From contig JADJCH010000070.1 of NCBI GenBank assembly GCA_016703325.1, positions 1-30,748 of the forward strand: a stretch of DNA of 30,748 nucleotides, in the 5' to 3' direction. A program made the translations under genes and the position numbers. Position 1 is the first letter of the stretch. Every line of letters starts with the position of its first letter. The notes below the pieces were generated by a model. It saw nothing but the letters and a program-made list of their open reading frames with translations, made no database searches and was not told the DNA's origin. The stretch comes from Burkholderiales bacterium (GTDB lineage Bacteria > Pseudomonadota > Gammaproteobacteria > Burkholderiales > Burkholderiaceae_C). This document shows, one piece after another, positions 17,301 to 24,625 of this stretch.

Positions 17301-17363
17301 CTGGACGAACGTCCAGGAGACCGCCGCCGCGGACCGATTCGGGTCGAAACCGGTCGAATCGGT
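17301..17363. other. two inverted repeats between the M20 gene and the small cysteine protein
   Basis: A near-palindrome, CTGGACG-AA-CGTCCAG, at 17301-17316 is followed by perfect 9-bp arms ACCGATTCG (17333-17341) and CGAATCGGT (17355-17363) with a 13-base spacer. Neither is followed by a T-run on either strand. They could be a 3'-end stabilising hairpin for the ureide operon mRNA, or operator sites for the gene starting at 17215. Confidence 0.55.
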
Positions 17364-17384
17364 TGATTCCAGGCCAGCGCTGCG

Positions 17385-18671
17385 TCAGCCCAGCAGGTCC
17401 AGCAGGGTCCTCGCCACCACCTGGGTGGCGCGGCGCAGGTCCTCCAGCACCAGGTGCTCGTCGGCCCGCTTGGCGTTGGACTCCAGCACGGTGCGGGGGC
17501 CGGCGCCATAGATGGCCGCCGGAATGCCTCGTGCACCGAACAGCCGCACATCGGTGTACAGCGGTGTGCCGGAGGTGGGAATCGGTTCGCCGAACACCGC
17601 CTCGCCATGGCGCTGCAGGGGCTCGACCAGCGCAGCGCTGCGCGCGTCGGGCTTCCAGGGCTCGGCCAGCAGCAGGCGGCGCAACTCCAGGCGGATGCCC
17701 GGGCAGCCGGCCACGGTGGCCTCGATGAGGGCGCGCACTTCGGCCTCCACCGCGGCGCTGTCCTCCTCCGGGATCATGCGGCGGTCCAGCTTCAGGACCA
17801 CCTTGCCGGGGATGACGTTGGTGTTGCTGCCGCCCTCGATGCGGCCAACGTTCAGGTAGGGGTGGTCGATGCCCGGCACCTGGGAGTGCCGCTGGGCCAG
17901 CACCTGGTTGTGGGCGTACAGCGCTGTGAGCAGCTTCGTCGCGGCCTGCAATGCGTCCACCCCGGTGTGCGGGTAGGCGGCGTGCGAGGCCAGGCCGTGC
18001 AGCGTGACCTCGAACTGCAGGCAGCCGTTGTGCGCGGTCACCACCTGGTAGCTGAAGCCGGCGGCCAGCAGGTAGTCCGGCTTCGTCAGACCTTTGTCCA
18101 GCAACCAGCCCGGACCGAGTTCGCCGCCGAACTCCTCGTCGTAGGTGAACAGCAGCTCGACGCCGCCGCGCAGTTGCAGGCCCAGGCTCTCCAGCGCACG
18201 CAGCGCGAAGGTGTAGCTGGCGAAGTCGCTCTTGCTCACCGCCGCGGCGCGGCCGTAGAGCCGGCCGTCGACCACCTCAGCGCCGTAGGGGGCGTGGGTC
18301 CAGCCGTCGCCGGGCGGCACCACGTCGCCGTGCGCGTTCAGTGCCACCACCGGGCCGGATTCGGCGGCACCCGCCGCGGCACCAGCCGCCGCACCGAAGC
18401 GGCGCCGCACGATCAGGTTGGTGATCGACTGCATGCCGTAGGCCTGCACTTCGGCCGCAGGCACCGGGTGGCGCTCGGCGACGTAGCCGAAGCCGGCCAG
18501 CAGATCCGCCGTGCGCTCGGCGTGCGGTGCGTTGTTGCCGGGCGGTGTGTCGGTGGGTACGCGCACCAGCTGCTGCAGGAAGGCCACCTCCTCGTCGAAG
18601 TGGGCGTCGATCCAGGCGTCGAGCCGGGCATAGGCGTGGGGATCGGGGCGGGTCGGGGCGGGTCGGGTCAT
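17385..18671 (-). CDS. M20-family (ArgE/DapE-like) hydrolase-like protein coupled to the ureide operon
   Basis: 428 residues with the M20 catalytic and dimerisation domains. H114-G-D116 (LNAHGDVV), the catalytic/metal pair E179-E180 (TYDEEFGG) and the lid histidine in ASHAAYP (H230) are present. By eye, the usual bridging Asp in 'GRGxxDxKG' is replaced by V145 (GRAAAVSKS), and the C-terminal metal-ligand His region reads ESNAKRADEH, with no clear counterpart. A 14-residue Ala/Gly stretch at 92-105 looks like a loop expansion. Its ATG overlaps the stop of uraD-allC (ATGA), so it is made with the ureide enzymes. It might act on a ureide or N-acyl product downstream of AllC; the reaction is not known. 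Confidence 0.9.
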   Translation of the reverse strand: MTRPAPTRPDPHAYARLDAWIDAHFDEEVAFLQQLVRVPTDTPPGNNAPHAERTADLLAGFGYVAERHPVPAAEVQAYGMQSITNLIVRRRFGAAAGAAAGAAESGPVVALNAHGDVVPPGDGWTHAPYGAEVVDGRLYGRAAAVSKSDFASYTFALRALESLGLQLRGGVELLFTYDEEFGGELGPGWLLDKGLTKPDYLLAAGFSYQVVTAHNGCLQFEVTLHGLASHAAYPHTGVDALQAATKLLTALYAHNQVLAQRHSQVPGIDHPYLNVGRIEGGSNTNVIPGKVVLKLDRRMIPEEDSAAVEAEVRALIEATVAGCPGIRLELRRLLLAEPWKPDARSAALVEPLQRHGEAVFGEPIPTSGTPLYTDVRLFGARGIPAAIYGAGPRTVLESNAKRADEHLVLEDLRRATQVVARTLLDLLG

Positions 18672-20482
18672 TGCGGGGCTTTCTCGGCGGCGAGCTGTTG
18701 AAGCAGGTGCTCGAAGGCCTGCACCGCCAGCTCGGCGTCGTCGTTGCTGACGGTTTCCAGCGGGTTGTGGCTGATGCCGGCGTTGCCGCCGCGCACGAAG
18801 AGCATGGCCTGGGGCAGGCGCTCATGCAGCTTCATCGCGTCGTGTCCGGCGCCGCTGGGCAGCTCGAACACCGGCAGGCCGAGGGACTGCACTGCAGCCG
18901 CCCAGCGGGCCTTCCAGGCCGCGTCGGAGGGCGCGGCGGAGGCGACCATCGTCTCCTCCAGCGTCAGCGCCACGCGGCGGCGCTCGGCGATGCGCTGGGC
19001 GTGTTCCTTGACATCGGCCACCAGCGCATTGCGCTGCGGGTTGCTGGGTGCACGCAGGTCCAGGCTGAAGCGGCATTCGCCCGGCACGACGTTGACCGAG
19101 CCGGCCGGCACCTGCAACTGGCCGACCGTGGCCACCGAGCCTTCGTCGGCCGAGGCACGGGCCTCCGCATACAGCGCCAGCTCGGCGGCGGCGGTGGCCG
19201 CGTCGCGGCGGCGGTTCATCGGTGTCGTCCCGGCATGGCTGGCCACGCCGGTGAAGGCACCCAGGTAACGCGCGCTGCCGTTGATGGAGTTGACCACGCC
19301 CAGCGGCAGGTCCAGGTCGTCCAGCACCGGGCCCTGCTCGATGTGCACCTCGACGAAGCCGAGGTAGTGCGCCGGATTACGAGCCAGCGCCGTGATTGCT
19401 TCCATCGCGCCGGGCAGTCCGGCGGCGCGCATGGCCTCGCGCATCGTCACGCCGTGGGCATCGGTCTGCTCCAGCCAGGCAGGGTCGAAGGCGCCCACCA
19501 GCGCGCCGGAGCCCAGGAAGGTGGCCTTGTAGCGCTGCCCCTCTTCCTCGGCGAAGCCGACCACCTCGATGCCGAAGGGCAGCCGCCGGCCGGTGCGGTG
19601 CAACTCGCGCACCGCCGCCATCGCCACCAGGATGCCCAGGCGGCCGTCGTACCTGCCTGCGTTGCGCACCGTGTCGTAGTGGCTGCCGGTGAGCAGGCGG
19701 GGAGTCGCCTCATCAGTGCCTCGGTACTGGCCGACCACGTTGCCCACCGCGTCCAGCGACACCTCGTCGAAGCCGCAGTCCTCGCGCATCCAGCGCATCA
19801 GCTGCGCGGCACAGGCGCGGTGCGCATCGCTGAGGTAGGTGGCGGTGAGCTGGCCGCGTTCGGCAAAGGCGGGCTCGCTGTGTGCCGCCAGGGCCTGCGC
19901 CCAGTCCCAGACCTGGTTGCCCCGTTCAGGGACGACGCCGAACTTCTCGTTCAGGCGGATCTGCGCGATGCGGTGGATGTTGCGCAGGCACTCGGCGAAC
20001 TCGAGCTCCCGGGTGCCGTGGCTGCGTCGCTCGAAGGTGGCGATGATCTGCGCGCGCGTCAGCCCCTCACCGCGCGGGCCGCGCACCGCCAGGATGAAGG
20101 GCCAGCCGAAGCGCTGGTTGTAGGTCGCGTTGAGCGCCTGCAGCTGCTCGAACTCCTGCCGCGTGCAGGCGGTGAGGCCGGCGCGGCTCTGCTCGCCGGT
20201 GGACTCGGCCGTCAGCGTCTGGGCCACCATGGCCTTGCCGGCCAGCTCCGGGTGGGCGCGGATCAGGCCGAGCTGCTCGGCCTCGCTGGCTTCGCGCACC
20301 ACCTCCACCAGCACACGCTCCAGCTGCGCCAGGTGGATGAAGCCCTGGGCCGGTCTGCGGGCGAAGCTGCGCTCCGGGATCCAGGGCGAGTGTTCGTAGA
20401 TGCCGTCCAGGAGCCGGACGAACTCGCCGAGGTCGGCGCGGTTGAGGGTGTCGAGGGTCAACATCGTGGTGGTCCCGCTCAT
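18668..20482 (-). CDS. bifunctional OHCU decarboxylase (UraD) / allantoate amidohydrolase (AllC) fusion
   Basis: 604 residues. Residues about 10-175 are UraD, which decarboxylates 2-oxo-4-hydroxy-4-carboxy-5-ureidoimidazoline to S-allantoin: the catalytic H77 is in the signature IRAHPELAGKA, and FGWPFILAVRG follows. Residues about 190-600 are an M20 hydantoinase/carbamoylase-type AllC, which hydrolyses allantoate to ureidoglycine, CO2 and NH3: metal-site motifs TGSHYDTV, YDGRLG, EEEGQR, HIEQGP and the late GAGHDAM are intact. The fusion skips allantoinase, which is encoded separately just upstream (puuE). The start is the ATG at 20480-20482, overlapping the puuE stop (ATGA); an ATG six codons later is possible. 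This fusion arrangement is already known in other proteobacteria. Confidence 0.94.
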   Translation of the reverse strand: MSGTTTMLTLDTLNRADLGEFVRLLDGIYEHSPWIPERSFARRPAQGFIHLAQLERVLVEVVREASEAEQLGLIRAHPELAGKAMVAQTLTAESTGEQSRAGLTACTRQEFEQLQALNATYNQRFGWPFILAVRGPRGEGLTRAQIIATFERRSHGTRELEFAECLRNIHRIAQIRLNEKFGVVPERGNQVWDWAQALAAHSEPAFAERGQLTATYLSDAHRACAAQLMRWMREDCGFDEVSLDAVGNVVGQYRGTDEATPRLLTGSHYDTVRNAGRYDGRLGILVAMAAVRELHRTGRRLPFGIEVVGFAEEEGQRYKATFLGSGALVGAFDPAWLEQTDAHGVTMREAMRAAGLPGAMEAITALARNPAHYLGFVEVHIEQGPVLDDLDLPLGVVNSINGSARYLGAFTGVASHAGTTPMNRRRDAATAAAELALYAEARASADEGSVATVGQLQVPAGSVNVVPGECRFSLDLRAPSNPQRNALVADVKEHAQRIAERRRVALTLEETMVASAAPSDAAWKARWAAAVQSLGLPVFELPSGAGHDAMKLHERLPQAMLFVRGGNAGISHNPLETVSNDDAELAVQAFEHLLQQLAAEKAPQ

Positions 20483-21480
20483 TCCCACAGGAAGGCGGTG
20501 GAGGGGTCGAAGGGATGGGTGTCGCGCCAGTGCCGCGCGATGTCGATGCGCCGGGTCACCCAGACGCGGTCGTGCAGTTCGATGTGGTCGAGGAAGCGCT
20601 GCAGCGAGCGCATGCGCCCCGGCCGGCCCAGCAGCCGGCAGTGCATGCCGATGCTCATCATTGCCGGCCGCTCGGCCCCTTCGGCGTAATGCACGTCAAA
20701 GGCGTCGCGCAGGTACTCGAAAAACTCGTCGCCGTGGCTGTAGCCCTGCGGCAGCGCAAAGCGCATGTCGTTGCAGTCCAGCGTGTAGGGCACGACCAGG
20801 TGCGGCGCCAGGGTGCCGTCGCTGCGGCGCACCTGCAGCCAGAAGGGCAGGTCGTCGCCGTAATAGTCGCTGTCGTAGGTGAAGGCCGGGTGCTCGGCAT
20901 CCCAATCGGCCACCAGACGGCGGGTGTTGGGGCTGTCGCGGCCGGTGTACCAGCCCGCGCCGTGCAGCTGCTGGCCGTGGTCGCCGGTGAGGCGGGCGAT
21001 GATCTCCATGCCGCGGCGCATGTGCTCGCGCTCGGTGACCTCATCGGTGTTCTGGTAGTGGATCCAGCGCCAGCCGTGGCAGGCGATCTCGTGGTCGAGT
21101 TCCACAAAGGCCGCGGTCACCTCCGGACAACGCTCCAGCGCCATCGACACGCCGAAGACGGTCAGCGGCAGGCCGCGCTTCTCGAACTCCCTGAGGATGC
21201 GCCACACCCCCACCCGGCTGCCGTACTCGTAGATGCCCTCCATGCTCAGGTGCCGGGCCGCGAAGGCGGGCGGGTTGAACATCTCGGAGAGGAACTGCTC
21301 GCTGCCGGCGTCGCCGTGCAGCACGGAGTTTTCGCCGCCCTCCTCGTAGTTCAGTACGAACTGCACGGCCACCCGGGCGTTGCCCGGCCAGCGCGCATGC
21401 GGCGGGTGGCGACCGTAGCCGGCCAGGTCACGCGGGTAGCGCGGCTCAAAGGGGTGGCGAGAAGCGTCGGGGAGGTTCAT
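20479..21480 (-). CDS. puuE: PuuE-type allantoinase (polysaccharide-deacetylase fold)
   Basis: 333 residues. PuuE opens the hydantoin ring of allantoin to allantoate, using a polysaccharide-deacetylase fold rather than the amidohydrolase fold of classical AllB. Diagnostic stretches are RDLAGYGRHPPHARWPGNAR, VQFVLNYEEGGENSV, EIACHGWRWIHYQ and GWYTGRDSPNTRRLV. The protein is complete, from MNLPDASRHPFEPRYPRD to FLWE. The stop overlaps the start of uraD-allC. The regulator gene ends five bases before the puuE ATG region and runs in the same direction, so GntR regulator, puuE, uraD-allC and M20 form one operon. Confidence 0.95.
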   Translation of the reverse strand: MNLPDASRHPFEPRYPRDLAGYGRHPPHARWPGNARVAVQFVLNYEEGGENSVLHGDAGSEQFLSEMFNPPAFAARHLSMEGIYEYGSRVGVWRILREFEKRGLPLTVFGVSMALERCPEVTAAFVELDHEIACHGWRWIHYQNTDEVTEREHMRRGMEIIARLTGDHGQQLHGAGWYTGRDSPNTRRLVADWDAEHPAFTYDSDYYGDDLPFWLQVRRSDGTLAPHLVVPYTLDCNDMRFALPQGYSHGDEFFEYLRDAFDVHYAEGAERPAMMSIGMHCRLLGRPGRMRSLQRFLDHIELHDRVWVTRRIDIARHWRDTHPFDPSTAFLWE

Positions 21481-21484
21481 GGCA

Positions 21485-22222
21485 TCAGGTCCTCGGCCGC
21501 AGCACCGCGGCCAGGTCGGGGGTGCGAGGATTCGAGCGCAAGTTGCGTTCCACGCTGGCGATGTGCTGCTCCATCAGCTTGACCGCCGCCCGGGCATCGC
21601 GGCGCGCCAGCGCTTCGACGATCTGCACATGCTCCTGCTGCGAATGTTCGGCCGAATGGGTGGACTGGTACATCAGCGAAATCAGCTGCGAGCGGCTGAG
21701 CAGGTCGGCCACCAGCTCGGCCAACACCTCGTTGCCCAGCATGCGCGCCAGCAGCACATGGAAGTCCGCCAGCAGCCGCGTACGGCCGGAGACGTCCGAA
21801 CGAGCCAGCGCCTGCCGCTCCTGGGCCAGGTGGGCGTGCAACTGGGCCGCCTGAGCCTCGGTGATGACGGCCGCGAGCCGCCGGACCATGCCCCCTTCCA
21901 CCAGCCGGCGCACTTCGAAGACCTGGCGCGCCTCCTCCACGCTGGGCGTGGCGACGAAGGCGCCGCGTGCCGGCTCCAGCGTGACCAGGCGGTCGCGGCT
22001 GAGGCGGTTGAGCGCCTGCCGAACGACGGTGCGAGACACCGAGAACACGTCGGCGATCTGCTGCTCCACCAACTTGGTGCCCGGCATCAGCCGGCGCTCC
22101 ACGATGGCCAGCGTGATCGCCTCGGCGATCTGGTCGGTGGTGCTGGCGGAGGCGGCACCGTCGGGCGGCAGGGCCGCCTCCGGCTCCACCAGGCGCAGCG
22201 AGGCAGCGGGTTTGCGGGGCAC
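21485..22222 (-). CDS. GntR-family (FCD) transcriptional regulator of the ureide locus
   Basis: About 245 residues. The N-terminal winged helix-turn-helix includes IADVFSVSRTVVRQALNRLS, and the C-terminal FCD domain shows the Asp/His metal-site pattern (DFHVLLARML, YQSTHSAEHSQQEH, KLMEQHIASVE). The start is taken as the GTG at 22220-22222 (encoding VPRKPAAS), because AGGAGA lies about ten bases upstream; the open frame further 5' crosses the promoter region. FCD regulators usually repress and release DNA on binding an organic acid. It heads the - strand ureide operon and faces the permease gene; the TGTATACA palindromes in between are likely its sites, one being 28 bases from its own start. 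Confidence 0.92.
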   Translation of the reverse strand: MPRKPAASLRLVEPEAALPPDGAASASTTDQIAEAITLAIVERRLMPGTKLVEQQIADVFSVSRTVVRQALNRLSRDRLVTLEPARGAFVATPSVEEARQVFEVRRLVEGGMVRRLAAVITEAQAAQLHAHLAQERQALARSDVSGRTRLLADFHVLLARMLGNEVLAELVADLLSRSQLISLMYQSTHSAEHSQQEHVQIVEALARRDARAAVKLMEQHIASVERNLRSNPRTPDLAAVLRPRT

Positions 22223-22249
22223 GTTCTGAACTCTCCTGTGTTCTGAAAG

Positions 22250-22257
22250 TGTATACA
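22250..22257. promoter_or_regulatory. TGTATACA palindrome, putative GntR operator near the regulator start
   Basis: The 8-bp perfect palindrome TGTATACA, with GT following (TGTATACAGT), lies 28 bases upstream of the regulator's GTG codon. Short palindromes of this type are typical binding sites of FCD-type GntR proteins; the position would permit autoregulation. Confidence 0.7.
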
Positions 22258-22377
22258 GTAATCGAGTTCCGTCAAGATTCCGTCGAGCGGTGAGAATGAT
22301 TTTCCCAGAAGCTTCGTCTCCCGAATCGGATTCGTCGGCGGTGATGCGGGAATGCACGGATACAGATGGGCGATTGA

Positions 22378-22387
22378 CTGTATACAG
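22378..22387. promoter_or_regulatory. CTGTATACAG palindrome, putative GntR operator on the permease side
   Basis: A perfect 10-bp palindrome with the same TGTATACA core as the site at 22250, 129 bases away (about 12 helical turns). It lies about 200 bases upstream of the permease ATG. Two matched sites in a divergent region suggest joint control of both operons, perhaps through looping (inference). Confidence 0.72.
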
Positions 22388-22588
22388 TTCGTCTCCGGTC
22401 GCCGCGGGTCTGCCGGACCATCCGGCAGCTGCGACCCCAGCTCCTCACAGAGCCCGCTGTGGTGGGGGGAAGCAAGGTCCGGCCGTTGCCGGCGCTTCCC
22501 TGTGGGCTGCCTGCGCCGTGCCCGGCCGACTGCAGCTGCCCACCGGAGGTGCCGCCACCGCGCCGGCCGCACGGATGAGGAGACCGCC

Positions 22589-24094
22589 ATGAGCACCCCA
22601 GCCGTCCACCCTGTGGACGAACGCCTGCCCACCGGCCGCCTGGCCGCACTCGGCCTGCAGCATGTCCTGGTGATGTACGCCGGCGCGGTGGCCGTGCCGC
22701 TGATCGTCGGCCGGGCGCTCAAGCTCTCGCCGGAGCAGGTGGCGCTGCTGATCAGTGCCGACCTGTTCTGCTGCGGTCTGGTCACGCTGATCCAGAGCTT
22801 CGGCGTGACCCGCTGGTTCGGCATCCGGCTGCCGGTGATGATGGGCGTGACCTTCGCTGCGGTGGGGCCGATGGTGGCCTTCGCCAACGCGATGCCCGGC
22901 GTCGACGGGGCGCGGGCCATCTTCGGCGCCATCATTGGCGCGGGGGTGATCTCGCTGCTGATCGCGCCGATCGTCAGCCGGCTGCTGCGCTTTTTCCCGC
23001 CGGTGGTCACCGGCAGCATCATCGCCATCATCGGCATCAGCCTGATGCGTGTGGGTGTGGGCTGGGCAATGGGTGGGCCGGCCCCGCTGGCCCAGAGTGT
23101 GGACGTGCCCAAGCTGGTGGCGATGGTCGATGCCGCCAAGGCCAGCGCCGCCGCAGCGGCGGCCTCGGCCGCGCCGGGCGCCTCTGCCCCCGCGCTCAAG
23201 CTTGCCGGGCCGGTGCCCATGCTGAACAACCCCGGCTACGGTGCGCTGGACAACCTGGCCATTGCCTCTGCGGTGCTGGTGTTCATCCTGCTGCTGGTGA
23301 AGTACGGCCGCGGCTTCGTGGCCAACATCTCGGTGCTGCTGGGCATCGTGGGCGGCTGTGCGGTGGCGGTGGCGATGGGCAAGATGAACTTCGACAAGGT
23401 GGCCAAGGCACCCTGGTTCGACGTCGTCACGCCCTTTGCCTTCGGCGCCCCCACCTTCGACCTCGTGATGATCCTGACGATGACGCTGGTGATGATCGTC
23501 GTGATGATCGAGTCCACCGGCATGTTCCTGGCGCTGTCGGACATCACCGGCCGGCGCATCGGCCAGGCCGATCTGGCCGCCGGGCTGCGCACCGACGGTC
23601 TGGGCACGCTGATCGGCGGCGTCTTCAACACCTTCCCCTACACCAGCTTCTCGCAGAACGTCGGGCTGGTGGGCGTCACCGGGGTGAAGAGCCGCTGGGT
23701 CTGCGTGGCCGCCGGCCTGATCATGATCGTGCTGGGCCTGCTGCCGAAGATGGCCGCTTTCGTCGAGTCCATCCCGCAGTTCGTGCTGGGCGGGGCCGGG
23801 CTGGTGATGTTCGGCATGGTGGCGGCCACCGGCATCCGCATCCTGGCCGGGGTCGACTACAAGAACAACCGCTTCAACCTCTACATCGTCGCGCTGTCGA
23901 TCGGCTTCGGCCTGATCCCGCTGGTGGCGCCGCGCTGGACGCAGCAGATGGCGCACGGACTGCATCCGCTGCTGGAAAGCGGCATCCTGCTCACCTCGGT
24001 GGCTGCCGTCGTGTTGAACCTGTTCTTCAACGGCAACAGCAGTCGCGACACCCGCGAGGCGGTGGAAGCCTCCAAGTCCTTCGGCGCCCATTGA
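22589..24094 (+). CDS. NCS2-family purine permease (urate/xanthine type)
   Basis: 501 residues with many hydrophobic segments, as expected for a 14-TM nucleobase:cation symporter-2. The family region SQNVGLVGVTGVKSR matches the NAT signature (Q-N-x-G followed by T), and VPLIVGRALKLSPEQVALLIS and LPVMMGVTFAAVGPM are typical of the UacT/PbuX/UapA branch. A variable loop of about 25 residues after helix 5 is Ala/Ser-rich. The start is the ATG at 22589-22591 with GAGGAGA upstream. Placement with uraH and puuD argues for urate (or xanthine) uptake with protons; specificity is inferred. It shares its control region with the divergent GntR-led operon. Confidence 0.93.
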   Translation: MSTPAVHPVDERLPTGRLAALGLQHVLVMYAGAVAVPLIVGRALKLSPEQVALLISADLFCCGLVTLIQSFGVTRWFGIRLPVMMGVTFAAVGPMVAFANAMPGVDGARAIFGAIIGAGVISLLIAPIVSRLLRFFPPVVTGSIIAIIGISLMRVGVGWAMGGPAPLAQSVDVPKLVAMVDAAKASAAAAAASAAPGASAPALKLAGPVPMLNNPGYGALDNLAIASAVLVFILLLVKYGRGFVANISVLLGIVGGCAVAVAMGKMNFDKVAKAPWFDVVTPFAFGAPTFDLVMILTMTLVMIVVMIESTGMFLALSDITGRRIGQADLAAGLRTDGLGTLIGGVFNTFPYTSFSQNVGLVGVTGVKSRWVCVAAGLIMIVLGLLPKMAAFVESIPQFVLGGAGLVMFGMVAATGIRILAGVDYKNNRFNLYIVALSIGFGLIPLVAPRWTQQMAHGLHPLLESGILLTSVAAVVLNLFFNGNSSRDTREAVEASKSFGAH

Positions 24095-24110
24095 GAGGGT
24101 GTCCCCTCCC

Positions 24111-24142
24111 GGGCCGTGCGTCGCGCGGCGCAGGCACGGCCC
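24111..24142 (+). other. strong stem-loop between the permease gene and uraH
   Basis: Perfect 9-bp arms GGGCCGTGC (24111-24119) and GCACGGCCC (24134-24142), with possible further GC pairs in the 14-base loop, lie 17 bases after the permease stop. No T-run follows, so it is not a classical terminator. It could stabilise the permease mRNA end or reduce read-through into uraH. Confidence 0.6.
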
Positions 24143-24211
24143 ATGCTGTGAGATGCTCGGCACCGCTGCCCGGCCGGGCGGTCCGGCCCCAACACTTTGA
24201 CCCCTCGACCC

Positions 24212-24571
24212 ATGGGACACCTCAGCACCCACGTCCTCGACACCATGCACGGCTGCCCGGCGGCCGGGATGCAGGTGACACTGCAGCGACTGGCCGACGA
24301 CGGCCGCGCGGTCACCGTCAAAACCCTGGTCCTCAACGCGGACGGCCGCAGCGACGGCGGTCCTCTGCTGGACGCCGCCGCCATGGCGACGGGGCGCTGG
24401 CGCCTGCTGTTCGAGGTCGCGCCCTATTTCCGTGCACGCGGTGTCCCCTTGCCGGATCCGGCGTTCATCGAAACGGTGCCGATCGACTTCGGCATCGCCG
24501 ACGCCAACGGGCACTACCACGTGCCGCTGCTGGTCAGCCCCTGGTCGTATTCGACCTACCGCGGCTCCTGA
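24212..24571 (+). CDS. uraH: 5-hydroxyisourate hydrolase (UraH, transthyretin-like protein)
   Basis: 119 residues, the family's usual length. UraH hydrolyses 5-hydroxyisourate, the PuuD product, to OHCU. The N-terminal MGHLSTHVLDT carries the first active-site histidine, GRWRLLFEVAPYF lies in the middle with the family arginine nearby, HYHVPLLVSPWSYSTYRGS contains the second histidine region, and the C-terminal YRGS tetrapeptide is the signature separating HIU hydrolases from true transthyretins. No signal peptide is present, so it is cytoplasmic. The start is the ATG at 24212-24214; an ATG five codons upstream lacks support. puuD follows after 54 bases. Confidence 0.96.
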   Translation: MGHLSTHVLDTMHGCPAAGMQVTLQRLADDGRAVTVKTLVLNADGRSDGGPLLDAAAMATGRWRLLFEVAPYFRARGVPLPDPAFIETVPIDFGIADANGHYHVPLLVSPWSYSTYRGS

Positions 24572-24625
24572 GGCCGCCGACCTCCGATCTTTTTTCCGAT
24601 TCTTTTCGACCGAAAGACCGCGCGC

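Larger units (their letters stand above)
22223..22588. promoter_or_regulatory. divergent control region of the urate/ureide locus
   Basis: 366 bases between the GntR gene (-) and the NCS2 permease gene (+). It contains two TGTATACA palindromes (listed separately) and a partial copy GGATACAG at 22358-22365. GAGGAGA at 22577-22583 is the permease ribosome site. An open frame runs through part of it on the + strand ahead of the permease ATG, but its peptide is Cys/Arg-rich and looks non-coding. About 190 bases separate the second palindrome from the permease start, leaving room for a long 5' leader in which I see no known riboswitch. Confidence 0.6.

Noticed and set aside
18527..20689. A 720-codon + strand open frame opposite uraD-allC and the M20 gene
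   Set aside because: Low-complexity composition, no recognisable domain, and fully antisense to conserved enzymes.
22352..22588. N-terminal extension of the NCS2 permease from an upstream ATG
   Set aside because: The peptide is Cys/Arg-rich, runs over the CTGTATACAG site, and the ATG at 22589 has an excellent ribosome site.
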